Both the position numbers and the translations under genes were made by a program. The notes beneath the pieces were generated by a model. The model saw nothing but the letters and a program-made list of their open reading frames with translations. It was not told the DNA's origin and ran no database searches. A stretch of DNA of 64,000 nucleotides from Alkaliflexus imshenetskii DSM 15055 (GTDB lineage: Bacteria; Bacteroidota; Bacteroidia; Bacteroidales; Marinilabiliaceae). Positions 40,985 through 50,095 of this stretch are shown here, in pieces. Position 1 is the first letter of the stretch. Every line of letters starts with the position of its first letter. Location: positions 2,180,820 to 2,244,819 of the forward strand of contig NZ_KI912105.1 of NCBI RefSeq assembly GCF_000517065.1. Direction: 5' to 3'.

Positions 40985-43144
40985 TTAGATGGTAATGAAA
41001 ATTCCCACAAGATAGAATCGGCTGGATTGCGCTCTCACCGGCATGCGCTGGTAAACTCCCTGTTCATTTGGCTGGGTGTAATATCGGTAGCCGAAAATGT
41101 TGTCGCGGCCTAGCAGGTTGCTTACCGACATATAAATGATTGTGGGTTTACCAAGTATTGTGCGCAGATGACTGCAATTGATGCTCAGATCGCTGTAATG
41201 CGATGTCAGACTGTTCATAAATCCCGGTTTGTTGGGGTCATGAAATGTGCGGCCGGAAGCCACCGTGCCCGAAACTCCAAATTGAGTGGTAATTTGACTT
41301 ATCCAATATTTGCCCACAATGGTGAGTGTGTTTTCCGGAGCAAAGTGTGGCTTGGCCTTTTGAGGGTAATCTCTGTAAAACCTTTTGGATTGCAAATGGG
41401 AGTATGATATCCAGAAGTCAAGATTTCGGATTGTGGTTTGGTCACGGTAGAATAAATCAATGCCACGTGAATAGCCCGACCCATTGTTCTGGTAGCCATC
41501 GGGATTCCAAAACTGCACACCATCATAGGTCACCAGGTTCTTGTAATCTTTCAAGTAGGTTTCAAGACGCAGCACCCTGCTGTTTTTCTCATATTGGTAG
41601 TTGAGGATGTAATGGTCGGCACGTTCAAAGTTCAGGTTGGTTGTAAATCTGAGTAAATCTTCTTCCGGTGTCTGGTAAAAGTTTCCGTAAGCCAGTGAAA
41701 ATTGGGAGCGTGCTGTAAGTTGATAGGCTGCCGACAACCGCACTGCCAGATTTTGACGGGAGAGGAGGGTACTGTTTTCGCCCCTGAGACCTATACGTGC
41801 AGCTATCCGTTTTGCCGGTTGCCATTCGGTTTCGGCAAATGCAGCCGTATTGTAATCGGTAAACTGGCTTGTGTTGGCGATATCTGTTGCTGCTTCCCAA
41901 TAGTTTTGCCTGAAATAGTTAATGGTCTCTTCTGCGCCAAGTATTATTCTGGCCTTGGACGAGAGGCTCCTTTTTGCTGTGAAGCGTACCTGTGCATTGC
42001 GGTTAACTTCCTCTACTTTAAATCTCTCAAGATCCAGATTGTTGTCATCCAAAGTGATGGCAACGCCACTTTTAAGAATCCACCCTGAACCCGCTTCACC
42101 TGTCCAGGTGAGGTTTATGTAGCCATTATTGTTTTTAAGAGACAAGCTGTTGAGCGCGTCAGGTCTCGTGAGGTCGGGATAGTTAAGCCCAAATCTGGAG
42201 CCCGAAAATGTGGCAAACCCTTTTATCACGCTCTGGTTTTGGAGACGCTCACGCGTTACCAGATTGATGTTTATCTCTTCCGGAGCTCGATTCATAGGGA
42301 ACTGCTGGGGCACCACAGAGTAATATGGCGCCAGGTTTGTATAGTTCACGCCTGCTGCTATGGAGCGGTCATCTTTCCGGTATGTTTGTGTGATGCCTTG
42401 GCCAACTGTGAGAAACGAAAGCTCCGTTTGGGTGCGCTCAGGAAACGCATTGGTGGTAAGAATAAGAGCCGATGACAATGCCTGACCATATTCGGCTGAA
42501 TAGCCTCCCGTGCTAAAGGTGGTCCCGCTGAAAAGAAAAGGAGAGAAGCGGCCACGTGAGGGCAAATCCGGAAAACTCGATGAGTAGGGTTTCTTACTCA
42601 ACATGCCATCGATGTAGGTTTTGGATTCGTAACCATCTCCTCCGCGCACAAACAGACGTCCGTCTTCGCTGATGGCCGAAGCGCCCGGCAGTGCTGACAG
42701 CGCGCCATAGATGTCGCCAAGGGCACTGGGAGTGGTGACAATATCGAGCGGGTTAAGAGTGACGCTCTTCTTACGGTCGCCGGCTTCGAACAAACCTGCT
42801 GATATCACCACATCGTGAATTATGCCTGACACCGGCTTGAGAATAAAGGAGGCAGAAACCTTCTCCCCGTTAAGGGTGATTGATTTTTCCTGTGGCTGGT
42901 GCCCCAGGTACGTGGCCATTAAAACAACTTCTCCTTTTTCAGATGTCTGAAATGTGTAGGCTCCATCAGTGTTGGTGGCAGCTCCGTCAAAACGTCCTTT
43001 GATGAATACATTGGCACCTGCCAGCGGGTTGCCGCCGCCATCGGTCACAAAGCCCGTTACGGTTTGTTGGCTCGTGAGGCATACTATGCCAGTAAGTAGT
43101 GTGAAGAGTAAACTGGCTGTTCGTTTATGATAGAAAGGGTTCAT
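40985..43144 (-). CDS. TonB-dependent receptor with carboxypeptidase-like N-domain
   Basis: Outer-membrane receptor of 719 residues. The start at 43144 gives a signal peptide (MNPFYHKRTASLLFTLLTG); the longer frame adds an unlikely 16-residue stretch. After the signal comes a CarboxypepD_reg-like domain (about 30-110: VTGFVTDGGGNPLAGANVFI), the plug (about 115-235: ALPGASAISEDGRLFVRGGDGYESKTYIDGM) and the barrel ending FYLVGIFITI. No SusD partner is next to it, so it is not a polysaccharide-utilisation SusCD pair. The substrate is unknown. It heads a likely operon with the TPR gene and the LytS/LytR-type pair. Confidence 0.85.
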   Translation of the reverse strand: MNPFYHKRTASLLFTLLTGIVCLTSQQTVTGFVTDGGGNPLAGANVFIKGRFDGAATNTDGAYTFQTSEKGEVVLMATYLGHQPQEKSITLNGEKVSASFILKPVSGIIHDVVISAGLFEAGDRKKSVTLNPLDIVTTPSALGDIYGALSALPGASAISEDGRLFVRGGDGYESKTYIDGMLSKKPYSSSFPDLPSRGRFSPFLFSGTTFSTGGYSAEYGQALSSALILTTNAFPERTQTELSFLTVGQGITQTYRKDDRSIAAGVNYTNLAPYYSVVPQQFPMNRAPEEININLVTRERLQNQSVIKGFATFSGSRFGLNYPDLTRPDALNSLSLKNNNGYINLTWTGEAGSGWILKSGVAITLDDNNLDLERFKVEEVNRNAQVRFTAKRSLSSKARIILGAEETINYFRQNYWEAATDIANTSQFTDYNTAAFAETEWQPAKRIAARIGLRGENSTLLSRQNLAVRLSAAYQLTARSQFSLAYGNFYQTPEEDLLRFTTNLNFERADHYILNYQYEKNSRVLRLETYLKDYKNLVTYDGVQFWNPDGYQNNGSGYSRGIDLFYRDQTTIRNLDFWISYSHLQSKRFYRDYPQKAKPHFAPENTLTIVGKYWISQITTQFGVSGTVASGRTFHDPNKPGFMNSLTSHYSDLSINCSHLRTILGKPTIIYMSVSNLLGRDNIFGYRYYTQPNEQGVYQRMPVRAQSSRFYLVGIFITI

Positions 43145-43482
43145 ACTTGTACCATTAATATTTGATACAAAATTGAACCATAGCCATCGCAAGAAAAAAA
43201 AGAACCCGACGAACCCCTCAACTGGTAGGACAAGTTGAAGATTTATGGGTATGGATTGAAAACGGATAAGGACAATTCACAATTTGTTAACCTACATGTA
43301 ATATTATGGTGACAGACCTTCCCGTTGATTAGAGTTTTCTTTGTCCCTGAAATTTAACAGGGAGGAAACTGTGAAACCAATATGCTTTATTCGTTCTTTT
43401 GCTCATTCAATTTGTCTTTTTACCACGGTGTTTCACTCTATTCTTCCTGTTGATTTTTTTGAAAAGCTAACAACAGGAATTT
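43145..43482. other. Divergent region between two TonB-dependent receptor genes
   Basis: 338 bases carrying the promoters of both receptor genes. I found no octamer that matches the -7 consensus well, no strong hairpin and no open frame. A lone TGTTAAC at 43285-43291 is not part of a convincing 11-bp ladder. Confidence 0.4.
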
Positions 43483-46398
43483 ATGAAAATTATTGAACTT
43501 ATTAAAGCTCTGCTTTTTACGTCTGCTCTGTTTGGTCAAACCACAAGAGGTAAACTTCGGTTTCTAACAATTGCTATTGTCTTGATTTGCGGATTTTCCC
43601 AGTCAATAATGGGACAAAACGGATCCATCCGCGGTGTGGTTATCGATGCGGTTACCAAGGAAACGCTTGTTGGCGCAGCAGTTGTGGTTCAGGGTACCTT
43701 CACCGGGGTCACTACTGATTTTGATGGACAATATCGCCTCGAAGGACTCCAGCCCGGCACCTATAATCTTCAGTTCTCTTTTATCTCTTACGACCCAATT
43801 GTGATTGAAAACATAAAGGTTGAATCGGGAAAAACATTGACGCTAAACGTTCCGCTCAGTTCTGCTACGCAGCAGTTGCAAGGTGTTTCGGTAGTGGCAC
43901 GTCGTGTGCAGCATACCGATGTATCGTTAATTAGTTCTATTAAAACTGCAGAACTTGTGGTCTCCGGAGTCTCGGCACAGCAAATCAGCCGTTCGCAGGA
44001 TAGGGATGCTAGCCAGGTGGTTCGTCGTATCCCTGGTGTTACGGTTATCGACAATCGCTTTGTGGTGGTACGCGGACTCAATGAGCGATACAACAGCGTG
44101 ATGCTTAATGATATCAACGCCCCAAGTATGGAAGATGATGTACGCTCCTTTTCCTTTGATGTTATACCAAGCGGACAATTGGAGCGCATGATGGTTTATA
44201 AAAGTCCATCCGCTGAACTGCCTGGTGATTTTGCCGGTGGTGTTATTAAAATATATACCAAAAGCATTCCCGACCGCAATGGGCTTGAGGTTAGTTTCAC
44301 TGCTGGCTATGAGCCGGCAACTACCTTCAAGGATTTTTATGGCCCGGAGCGCTATTCGGGTCATTGGACCGGCTTTAACAATGGCGCTTATGATATGCCT
44401 GCCGGTATGCCTGAGAGATTAAGTTCTGTGCGTAACGAGGAAGAGTTAAAAAGACTTGGTAACTCGTTTAAGAACAATTGGGTGCCCGAGAAGAACACGG
44501 CCATGTTTAACCAAAGTGCCACTGTAAGCGGGTTCTTTAACCAGCCTATAGGCAGTGTGACACTCGGTCATTTCACCTCTGTGAATTACAGCAATAGCTA
44601 TTCTTTTGAAGAGGTGGATCGCTATGATTACAATGCGTATAACTACATCGACAATGTTGCCCTGCCCATTTACTGGTTTCATGATTATCGTTATAAGCAG
44701 ACCATTCGGGTAGGTGCACTGCACAATTACGGTTTTCGTCTTTCGCCCAACCATTCAATAGAAATAAAAAACCTGTTTAACCAAAATGGTAGCTACGAAT
44801 ATATTGATAGGGGTGGACACGATTTTGATTTTGGCTATTTTCCAAGTAATCATGGATTTCAGCAGCTCTACCGCACCATTTATTCCGGTCAGGTAGGTGG
44901 TAAACATGATTTCTTTGATAAGCGCTCTGAGATTTCATGGGCGGGTGGCTATGGTTTCTCGCGCAGAGAAATGCCTGATTACAAACGGTACCGTTCCGAC
45001 CTTCCCGAGCTAGGTCGTGACCGCTCCCAAGCAGAACTTTACCTTCCGGTGGGAACCGCTCAGGCTTATTTCCTTGGCCGTGTGTTCTCTTTTATGGAGG
45101 AAAATACTTATACCGGATCCATTAACTTCACGCAGCGCTTGTTAACAGGCAACTCTGGTTCTTTTCAGCCTGTACTAAGAGTGGGTGCCTACGTAGAGGA
45201 TAAAGACAGAACTTTTAGTGCCCGTAACATGGGTTACGCACTTACACAGTTTCAGGCCGGGCTAACGTTGCGACAATTGCCAATAAATGAGCTATTTCAT
45301 CCCGACAACATTAACAGCGGAGCAATTAAACTGGATGAGCAGAGTAACCCCAACGACTCTTACGATGCTACCAGCAGTCTCACTTCATGGTATGTTTCAG
45401 TAACAATTCCGGTAACGCGCGATATCAAAATGGTGGCAGGCCTGCGTGTTGAGGATTATACGCAAACCATGAAAAGTGCAACCACCACTGGCCCTGTGAA
45501 TGAGACGTACAAGAGCACCGACTATCTGCCTTCGTTAAATCTCTCCTACTCATTAAGTGATCAGATGCTGGTACGCGCTGCTTATGGAAAAACATTGAAT
45601 CGTCCTGAGTTTAGGGAAAGGGCTCCGTTCAGCTTCTACAGCTTTAACGATAACCTGAACCGCAAAGGAAATATTTTCTTGCAGGATGCTTCAATTGACA
45701 ACTACGATTTGAGATGGGAGTGGTATCCTACCATGTCTGAAATGGTGAACTTTGGCGTTTTCTACAAAGATTTTACCAATCCCATTGAAACCACGTTTGA
45801 GCCGGGAGCCGGTAGCGGTGGAGCCAAAAACTTCAGCTTTACCAATGCCCGATCGGCCTATTCGTATGGTGTGGAGCTTGATGCCCGCAAATCACTTGAC
45901 GGCCTTCTCAACTCGCGTTTTGTAAACGATATGGCCGTAATTTTGAATGCAGCCCTTATTAAGAGCAACGTGGTTTATGGTGAGGGATATGGGCATGGTC
46001 GTGACATTGAGAATCGTCCGCTTCAGGGACAGTCTCCCTATATTGTGAACACCGGGTTTTACTATTTTAATGAAACTTCGGGCTGGGAAGCAAACTTGCT
46101 TTACAATGCCATTGGAAGACGTATTGTGCGTCCGGGATATACACAGTCGCGCGGCAGTGAAGTAATTGATTATGCCAATATTTATGAGATGCCTCGCAAC
46201 CTGGTCGATTTCTCCATCAGTAAAACATTTAAAAATAACCTCAACCTGAAAGTGGGTGTGTCGGACTTGCTAAATGAAAAAGTCACATACCTGCAAGATC
46301 CCTGGAACAATGGCAAGCCTGATAAATCAAAGGATCCTGTTATCGAGAGCTATCGCCCCGGTACCTTATTCACTTTCTCGATAGGCATAAAACTATAA
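43483..46398 (+). CDS. Large TonB-dependent receptor
   Basis: Outer-membrane receptor of 971 residues. A hydrophobic signal segment (about 27-43, LTIAIVLICGFSQSIMGQ) follows an unusually long N-terminus of about 26 residues; an internal start may be used. A CarboxypepD_reg-like domain is at about 48-130, the plug at about 140-270 with the phrases RRIPGVTVIDNRFVVVRGLNERYNS and LPGDFAGGVIKIYTK, and the barrel runs to the C-terminal aromatic strand FTFSIGIKL. Receptors with this VVRGLNERYN / GDFAGG plug form their own group, mostly without SusD. The substrate is unknown. A terminator follows. Confidence 0.86.
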   Translation: MKIIELIKALLFTSALFGQTTRGKLRFLTIAIVLICGFSQSIMGQNGSIRGVVIDAVTKETLVGAAVVVQGTFTGVTTDFDGQYRLEGLQPGTYNLQFSFISYDPIVIENIKVESGKTLTLNVPLSSATQQLQGVSVVARRVQHTDVSLISSIKTAELVVSGVSAQQISRSQDRDASQVVRRIPGVTVIDNRFVVVRGLNERYNSVMLNDINAPSMEDDVRSFSFDVIPSGQLERMMVYKSPSAELPGDFAGGVIKIYTKSIPDRNGLEVSFTAGYEPATTFKDFYGPERYSGHWTGFNNGAYDMPAGMPERLSSVRNEEELKRLGNSFKNNWVPEKNTAMFNQSATVSGFFNQPIGSVTLGHFTSVNYSNSYSFEEVDRYDYNAYNYIDNVALPIYWFHDYRYKQTIRVGALHNYGFRLSPNHSIEIKNLFNQNGSYEYIDRGGHDFDFGYFPSNHGFQQLYRTIYSGQVGGKHDFFDKRSEISWAGGYGFSRREMPDYKRYRSDLPELGRDRSQAELYLPVGTAQAYFLGRVFSFMEENTYTGSINFTQRLLTGNSGSFQPVLRVGAYVEDKDRTFSARNMGYALTQFQAGLTLRQLPINELFHPDNINSGAIKLDEQSNPNDSYDATSSLTSWYVSVTIPVTRDIKMVAGLRVEDYTQTMKSATTTGPVNETYKSTDYLPSLNLSYSLSDQMLVRAAYGKTLNRPEFRERAPFSFYSFNDNLNRKGNIFLQDASIDNYDLRWEWYPTMSEMVNFGVFYKDFTNPIETTFEPGAGSGGAKNFSFTNARSAYSYGVELDARKSLDGLLNSRFVNDMAVILNAALIKSNVVYGEGYGHGRDIENRPLQGQSPYIVNTGFYYFNETSGWEANLLYNAIGRRIVRPGYTQSRGSEVIDYANIYEMPRNLVDFSISKTFKNNLNLKVGVSDLLNEKVTYLQDPWNNGKPDKSKDPVIESYRPGTLFTFSIGIKL

Positions 46399-46424
46399 CA
46401 ACCAGAAGCAATATAGTTGTTCAA

Positions 46425-46465
46425 AAAAAGAGGGTATCTCGTAAGTTCGAGATGCCCTCTTTCTA
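46425..46465. terminator. Terminator between the large receptor and the coiled-coil protein gene
   Basis: A 15-bp stem with one G-U pair (46427-46441 with 46448-46462) and a 6-base loop lies 29 bases past the receptor stop. A-rich and T-rich flanks allow use on both strands; the neighbouring genes converge. Confidence 0.8.
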
Positions 46466-46543
46466 TTAGTATAATTTGTTCGGCGCGTTGTCAAATGTTC
46501 AATTCGCCGAGGATTATATTATCTATTGGTTCGGACTTGTTTT

Positions 46544-47152
46544 CTATGAAAGACCTTTAAGTTTTTGAATCTCTTTGTGATGTTGTATCACCAGGTTTTC
46601 TTGTTTTCTGCGGGCATCCTGCCGGTACTCTTCGTAGCTGCTCATGGTATCCGACAACTCTTTCTTCAATTTTGCAGTCTGCATATTGGCCTTTTGGAAT
46701 AGTAAAAAGGTTATTGCAACGATGGTGCCCATCACCACAAGCAAAAATATTGCAAGACTAACAAAAAGCCCTTTTCGCATCAAAATCCCCATAAATGAAA
46801 ACGAATCACGCTCTTTTACTGCCTTCTCATAATTTAACTTTACTTCATCAACCTGATTGTTGAGTGATGTGATATCTGACTCTTTGTTTAGCACAATTGA
46901 TTGCAGATTGCTTATCTCTTTTTTGAGCACAGATATTGAGTCAAGTGTATGTTTTCGTAACTGATTTAGCCACGTTTCAGGCACCACTCTGTAAGTCTCC
47001 CATTTGGAGGATTGCCCAATTACGAAATCAAGTTGTTCATTTAACGGAGCTTCGTTCACGTATGGTCGGTTGCGATTGTCTGCTGCATGCACATCAAGCG
47101 ACAGCAGCAAAAGAAAAAACAAAGTTGCAACGAATAGGGATTTGTTATTCAT
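46544..47152 (-). CDS. Membrane protein with periplasmic coiled coil
   Basis: Function unknown. The 202-residue product has a signal peptide (MNNKSLFVATLFFLLLLSLDVHA), a periplasmic part with the phrase LNEQLDFVIGQSSKWETYRVVPETWLNQL and a coiled coil (about 60-110), a membrane segment near 120-145, and a cytoplasmic, strongly charged helix to the end. I recall similar Bacteroidota proteins being labelled tRNA (guanine-N1)-methyltransferase in databases, but no methyltransferase motif is present here and the two membrane-targeting segments argue against it. An ATG two codons upstream (47158) is an equal start choice. Confidence 0.65.
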   Translation of the reverse strand: MNNKSLFVATLFFLLLLSLDVHAADNRNRPYVNEAPLNEQLDFVIGQSSKWETYRVVPETWLNQLRKHTLDSISVLKKEISNLQSIVLNKESDITSLNNQVDEVKLNYEKAVKERDSFSFMGILMRKGLFVSLAIFLLVVMGTIVAITFLLFQKANMQTAKLKKELSDTMSSYEEYRQDARRKQENLVIQHHKEIQKLKGLS

Positions 47153-47381
47153 GATCATGATTTCTTTTATTATCAAATGTCGGAAATACCAAGTCTTTCT
47201 GCAATATCTGTTTAAACGTTTGGTTTGCACTGAATATTGTCATCCAGGGTGAATTTTTCTAAATTATAGGGAGGGAAAACTACTGTTTTTGGCATTAATG
47301 TGACGTTGTTTTTTCGTCTGCGCACTTTGAACTTATTAAAATGATATTAGTTCAGTAATTTAGTTTTATCCTTTATGTTGT

Positions 47382-47756
47382 ATGCTTAAAGTTGTCTTTA
47401 TTGTATTGGGTGCATTGTCGCTTGTTTTGGGAGTGTTGGGGATTTTAATTCCCGGGCTGCCTACAACTCCTTTTTTGCTGCTTACGGCTGCGTTATGGAT
47501 GAAAAGTTCTGAAAAACTTCATAACAGGCTGCTTTCCAATAAGTATCTTGGCCCATACATTGTAAATTATGAAAAAAGAAAAGGTCTCACCGTAAGACAA
47601 AAGAGGTATGCCATTCTTAGTATGTGGATTCTTATCAGCCTCTCGTTCTTTCTGTTAAGTGGTAACCCTTCCTTACAGCTGATTCTTATTTTCGCCGGAA
47701 TAACAGGTGCTGCCACTGTTTGGTATCTGGTGCCTAATGGTAAAAATGAGGATTAG
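47382..47756 (+). CDS. DUF454 (YbaN) family inner membrane protein
   Basis: Small inner-membrane protein of 124 residues. The DUF454 pattern is clear: LGVLGILIPGLPTTPFLLLTAALWMKSSEKLHNRLLSNKYLGPYI, followed by a charged loop (NYEKRKGLTVRQKRYA) and two more membrane segments. The family is widespread and its function is not firmly known. The gene stands alone. Confidence 0.88.
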   Translation: MLKVVFIVLGALSLVLGVLGILIPGLPTTPFLLLTAALWMKSSEKLHNRLLSNKYLGPYIVNYEKRKGLTVRQKRYAILSMWILISLSFFLLSGNPSLQLILIFAGITGAATVWYLVPNGKNED

Positions 47757-47931
47757 ATATTTTGGTTATGTTAATTTTTTTAAGAATTTGGGTTTGTATC
47801 GTTATTCTTTAAAAAATCGAACATTGAAAATAATGTAAAAACCTCATAAATAGATAAATATCTTTTATGGGCTGTTCTGTATCGGGGGGCTTAATTTGCA
47901 AAAATAGTACTCAAAATTGCAGAAATAATAT

Positions 47932-47954
47932 AGGCAATTGTCATGTAATTGCCT
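47932..47954. other. Small inverted repeat upstream of the T9SS cargo gene
   Basis: AGGCAATT (47932-47939) and AATTGCCT (47947-47954) form a perfect 8-bp stem with a 7-base loop, 45 bases before the ATG at 47999. It could be an operator or a 5' leader hairpin; the function is unknown. Confidence 0.35.
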
Positions 47955-47998
47955 CTAATTTGTTAACGTTTATTACTAACCATTAAATTACTAAAATT

Positions 47999-48733
47999 AT
48001 GAGAAAAATTTACTTACTAATCGCATGTTTAATTGGGTTTTCTGGAGCTTTCGCTCAAGTTGTGATTGCTGATTTTGAAAATAATACAACACAGGGGTTC
48101 GGAAAGTGGGGTGGTGAAGATCCTGTTGCAATTGCTAATCCATTTCAGGATGAGACCAACCCTTCTAATTATGTCCTGAAATACATCCCATCAGGGGGTT
48201 GGCAAGGTGTTAATTTATGGAAAGATGAGGGAGTATTTTCACATAAACCACTGAAATTCGCTCTTGATGTCTATATTACTGATGTGGTAGGCGATATAAA
48301 TGAGTTGAAGATCAAACTGGACATGCGAAATGGTGTAGTAGCCGAAAATGCAGAACGTTTTACTGCTGCTTTGGAAGCAAATAAATGGGTTCACGTTGAA
48401 TATGATTTAAGTGCCCTTACTGCATGGGATTACAAGCAATTTGCATTACAAAACCATGTGGTAGCAACATTCCATTTTGACAACATTAGAGTTTATTATG
48501 AAGGCGGAGCTACTTCTTCAGATTTGAATAAAGTTGCGAAAGTGAATGCTTTCTCAGTTACAGGTGGCTTAGTTGTGAACGGTGCAGCTGGTCAAAACGT
48601 TTCTGTTTATTCATTAACCGGAGCCAAAGTATTTGAAGTGGCTTCTGCAGGTTCAACTGTTGAGGTTGCTGTTCCCGTTGGTGTTTATGTTGTGGCCGTT
48701 GGTGGCGCAACTCAAAAAGTGGTAGTAAAATAA
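47999..48733 (+). CDS. Secreted protein with C-terminal T9SS sorting region
   Basis: Exported protein of 244 residues. A signal peptide ends at FSGAFAQ (residue 20). The central part (about 20-165) is beta-rich, with the phrases VVIADFENNTTQGFGKWGG and FHFDNIRVYYEG, resembling carbohydrate-binding or glycan-related jelly-roll domains of secreted Bacteroidota proteins. The C-terminus (about 178-244, QNVSVYSLTGAKVFEVASAG to the end VVVK) has the features of type A T9SS sorting domains. No T9SS machinery genes are in the window. No catalytic residues are seen. It is monocistronic with its own terminator. Confidence 0.75.
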   Translation: MRKIYLLIACLIGFSGAFAQVVIADFENNTTQGFGKWGGEDPVAIANPFQDETNPSNYVLKYIPSGGWQGVNLWKDEGVFSHKPLKFALDVYITDVVGDINELKIKLDMRNGVVAENAERFTAALEANKWVHVEYDLSALTAWDYKQFALQNHVVATFHFDNIRVYYEGGATSSDLNKVAKVNAFSVTGGLVVNGAAGQNVSVYSLTGAKVFEVASAGSTVEVAVPVGVYVVAVGGATQKVVVK

Positions 48734-48761
48734 CACCCCTTAATAACCCAATATTGGATAA

Positions 48762-48792
48762 GGGAAGGTGTCTTAACAGGCATCTTCCTTTT
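48762..48792 (+). terminator. Terminator after the T9SS cargo gene
   Basis: A 10-bp stem with two G-U pairs (48763-48772 with 48779-48788), a 6-base loop and a following TTTTCT. Confidence 0.75.
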
Positions 48793-48993
48793 CTAATTTT
48801 TAATGGGTAGGTAATTCCTTATAATTGAAAAGAGCGTGCTTATAAACTCCCATCTATGCATGTTTTGTGCCTAAGCATCCTTCTTATAGTAAAAGTACAA
48901 CGAAATTACTTTGAAGTTGGTTACTTCCCATCACAGCCATATACCTACCAGAATAGATGAGCAACTAAGCCATTAACATGCTTCCGAATAAAT

Positions 48994-49029
48994 GAAAAGG
49001 GGCTGCCATTTGCATGACAACCCCTTTTC
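48994..49029 (-). terminator. Terminator after the orphan lipoprotein gene
   Basis: GAAAAGGGG (48994-49002) pairs with CCCCTTTTC (49021-49029); the large loop has additional weak pairing. It lies 23 bases past the lipoprotein stop on the minus strand. Confidence 0.65.
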
Positions 49030-49052
49030 TATCAGTGTCTAACTTAAACTAT

Positions 49053-49886
49053 TTATTCAACCATTTGATTGCGAACAGTATAGATTTCAGAAGTTATCTG
49101 TTTCATCTGACGCTCAGTGATGGAACCGTCCTCAATGGCAGTGAAAATCTGATGGATGGGAGTTAATTGCTCAATAACTTCGGCCACGGCGCGGTTTTCA
49201 CTCACCACATCCATAATTCCCATAAGTTTATTCAACGATTTCTTTTGATCCATTACAATTATCACCATCTCCTTGTTGTTATAGGTGTCTTCTGAAATAT
49301 GAGTGGCAATATATAAGCTTTCTACCCATGTTCCGGCAAGAACCAACATTGATACAGCACCACGTCCGCTTTGGTTCAGGTGTTCGTATGTGTCAAAGAA
49401 AGTAGTGGTGATAAGGTCAACCAGTTCTTCTTTATTATCTTGCTTGGCTTCGATTTGTTCAATGATGTCGGGGCTGATGGCACCTGAAATATTGAGGGCA
49501 TCAATAAGCTTTTTCGACACATTCATGTAATCGATTGTTGCTTGCTTCTGATTGTAGGTTGTAGCATAGCTCAAATCGGCGCTGTATATCCCAAGATTGA
49601 CGGCTTTCGATTTTTCGGTCAGGTATCTTTCAACGTTTGACACTGGGTTCGACAGGGTAAGGATGTAGGCTGCACCAATTCGGTTAAGCATTTCGGTCAC
49701 TTCAAAGCTGGTGGGCAGTGGATATACAAATTCGCGCACATCCTGCTCTATTCTGGCTTTGTCGAGTTTCTCTCCTGTTTGGGAGGCGTCACCAGATGAG
49801 GTACGTCCCATTTTACAGGCCGAAAAAACAAACGCAAACATCAGCATCAGGCCAATAAGTTGTACGGGCAAAAGGAGTTTTTTCAT
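49053..49886 (-). CDS. Orphan lipoprotein, helical
   Basis: Function unknown; no family recognised. The 277-residue product has a lipoprotein signal (LMLMFAFVFSACKMGR, Cys24), a polar linker and then an almost fully helical body (about 45-275) with many Ile, Glu and Asn and with phrases such as SVERYL-like VSNVERYLTEKSKAVNLGIYSADLSY in the middle. It has no Cys beyond the lipobox and no clear repeats. It stands alone between a T9SS cargo gene and an EamA transporter gene. The coding status is sure from the length and lipobox. Confidence 0.7.
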   Translation of the reverse strand: MKKLLLPVQLIGLMLMFAFVFSACKMGRTSSGDASQTGEKLDKARIEQDVREFVYPLPTSFEVTEMLNRIGAAYILTLSNPVSNVERYLTEKSKAVNLGIYSADLSYATTYNQKQATIDYMNVSKKLIDALNISGAISPDIIEQIEAKQDNKEELVDLITTTFFDTYEHLNQSGRGAVSMLVLAGTWVESLYIATHISEDTYNNKEMVIIVMDQKKSLNKLMGIMDVVSENRAVAEVIEQLTPIHQIFTAIEDGSITERQMKQITSEIYTVRNQMVE

Positions 49887-50095
49887 GTGTCTGTTTTATT
49901 TGTTTGGTTTATTGTTCTTATTAATTCACCAACCACAGTTTTCTTTTTTTGATTTGCTATTGGTGAATGACTCAGGTTCTGAATTATATGACAATTGTTT
50001 GCACAAATATAGTTGATAATAATTTATTTTGCGCGGCCTTATTGTAATTTTGCATCTTAATAAACAGTGGGATTCAACTTCTCATTTCCTTTTTC

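Larger units (their letters stand above)
48734..49052. other. Intergenic region between converging genes, with two terminators
   Basis: 319 bases between the T9SS cargo gene and an orphan lipoprotein gene. A terminator lies at each end (48762-48792 and 48994-49029). The middle 200 bases show no open frame or repeat that I can recognise. Confidence 0.5.

Noticed and set aside
43276-43302. Possible Pho boxes upstream of the TonB-dependent receptor at 40985-43144
   Set aside because: Only one TTAA core (43287) is good; the positions 11 bases on either side read TTCA and GTAA, which is not better than chance in AT-rich sequence.
40985-46398. Polysaccharide utilisation locus (SusC/SusD)
   Set aside because: The two receptors are divergent, neither has a SusD-like lipoprotein beside it, and no glycoside hydrolases are nearby.
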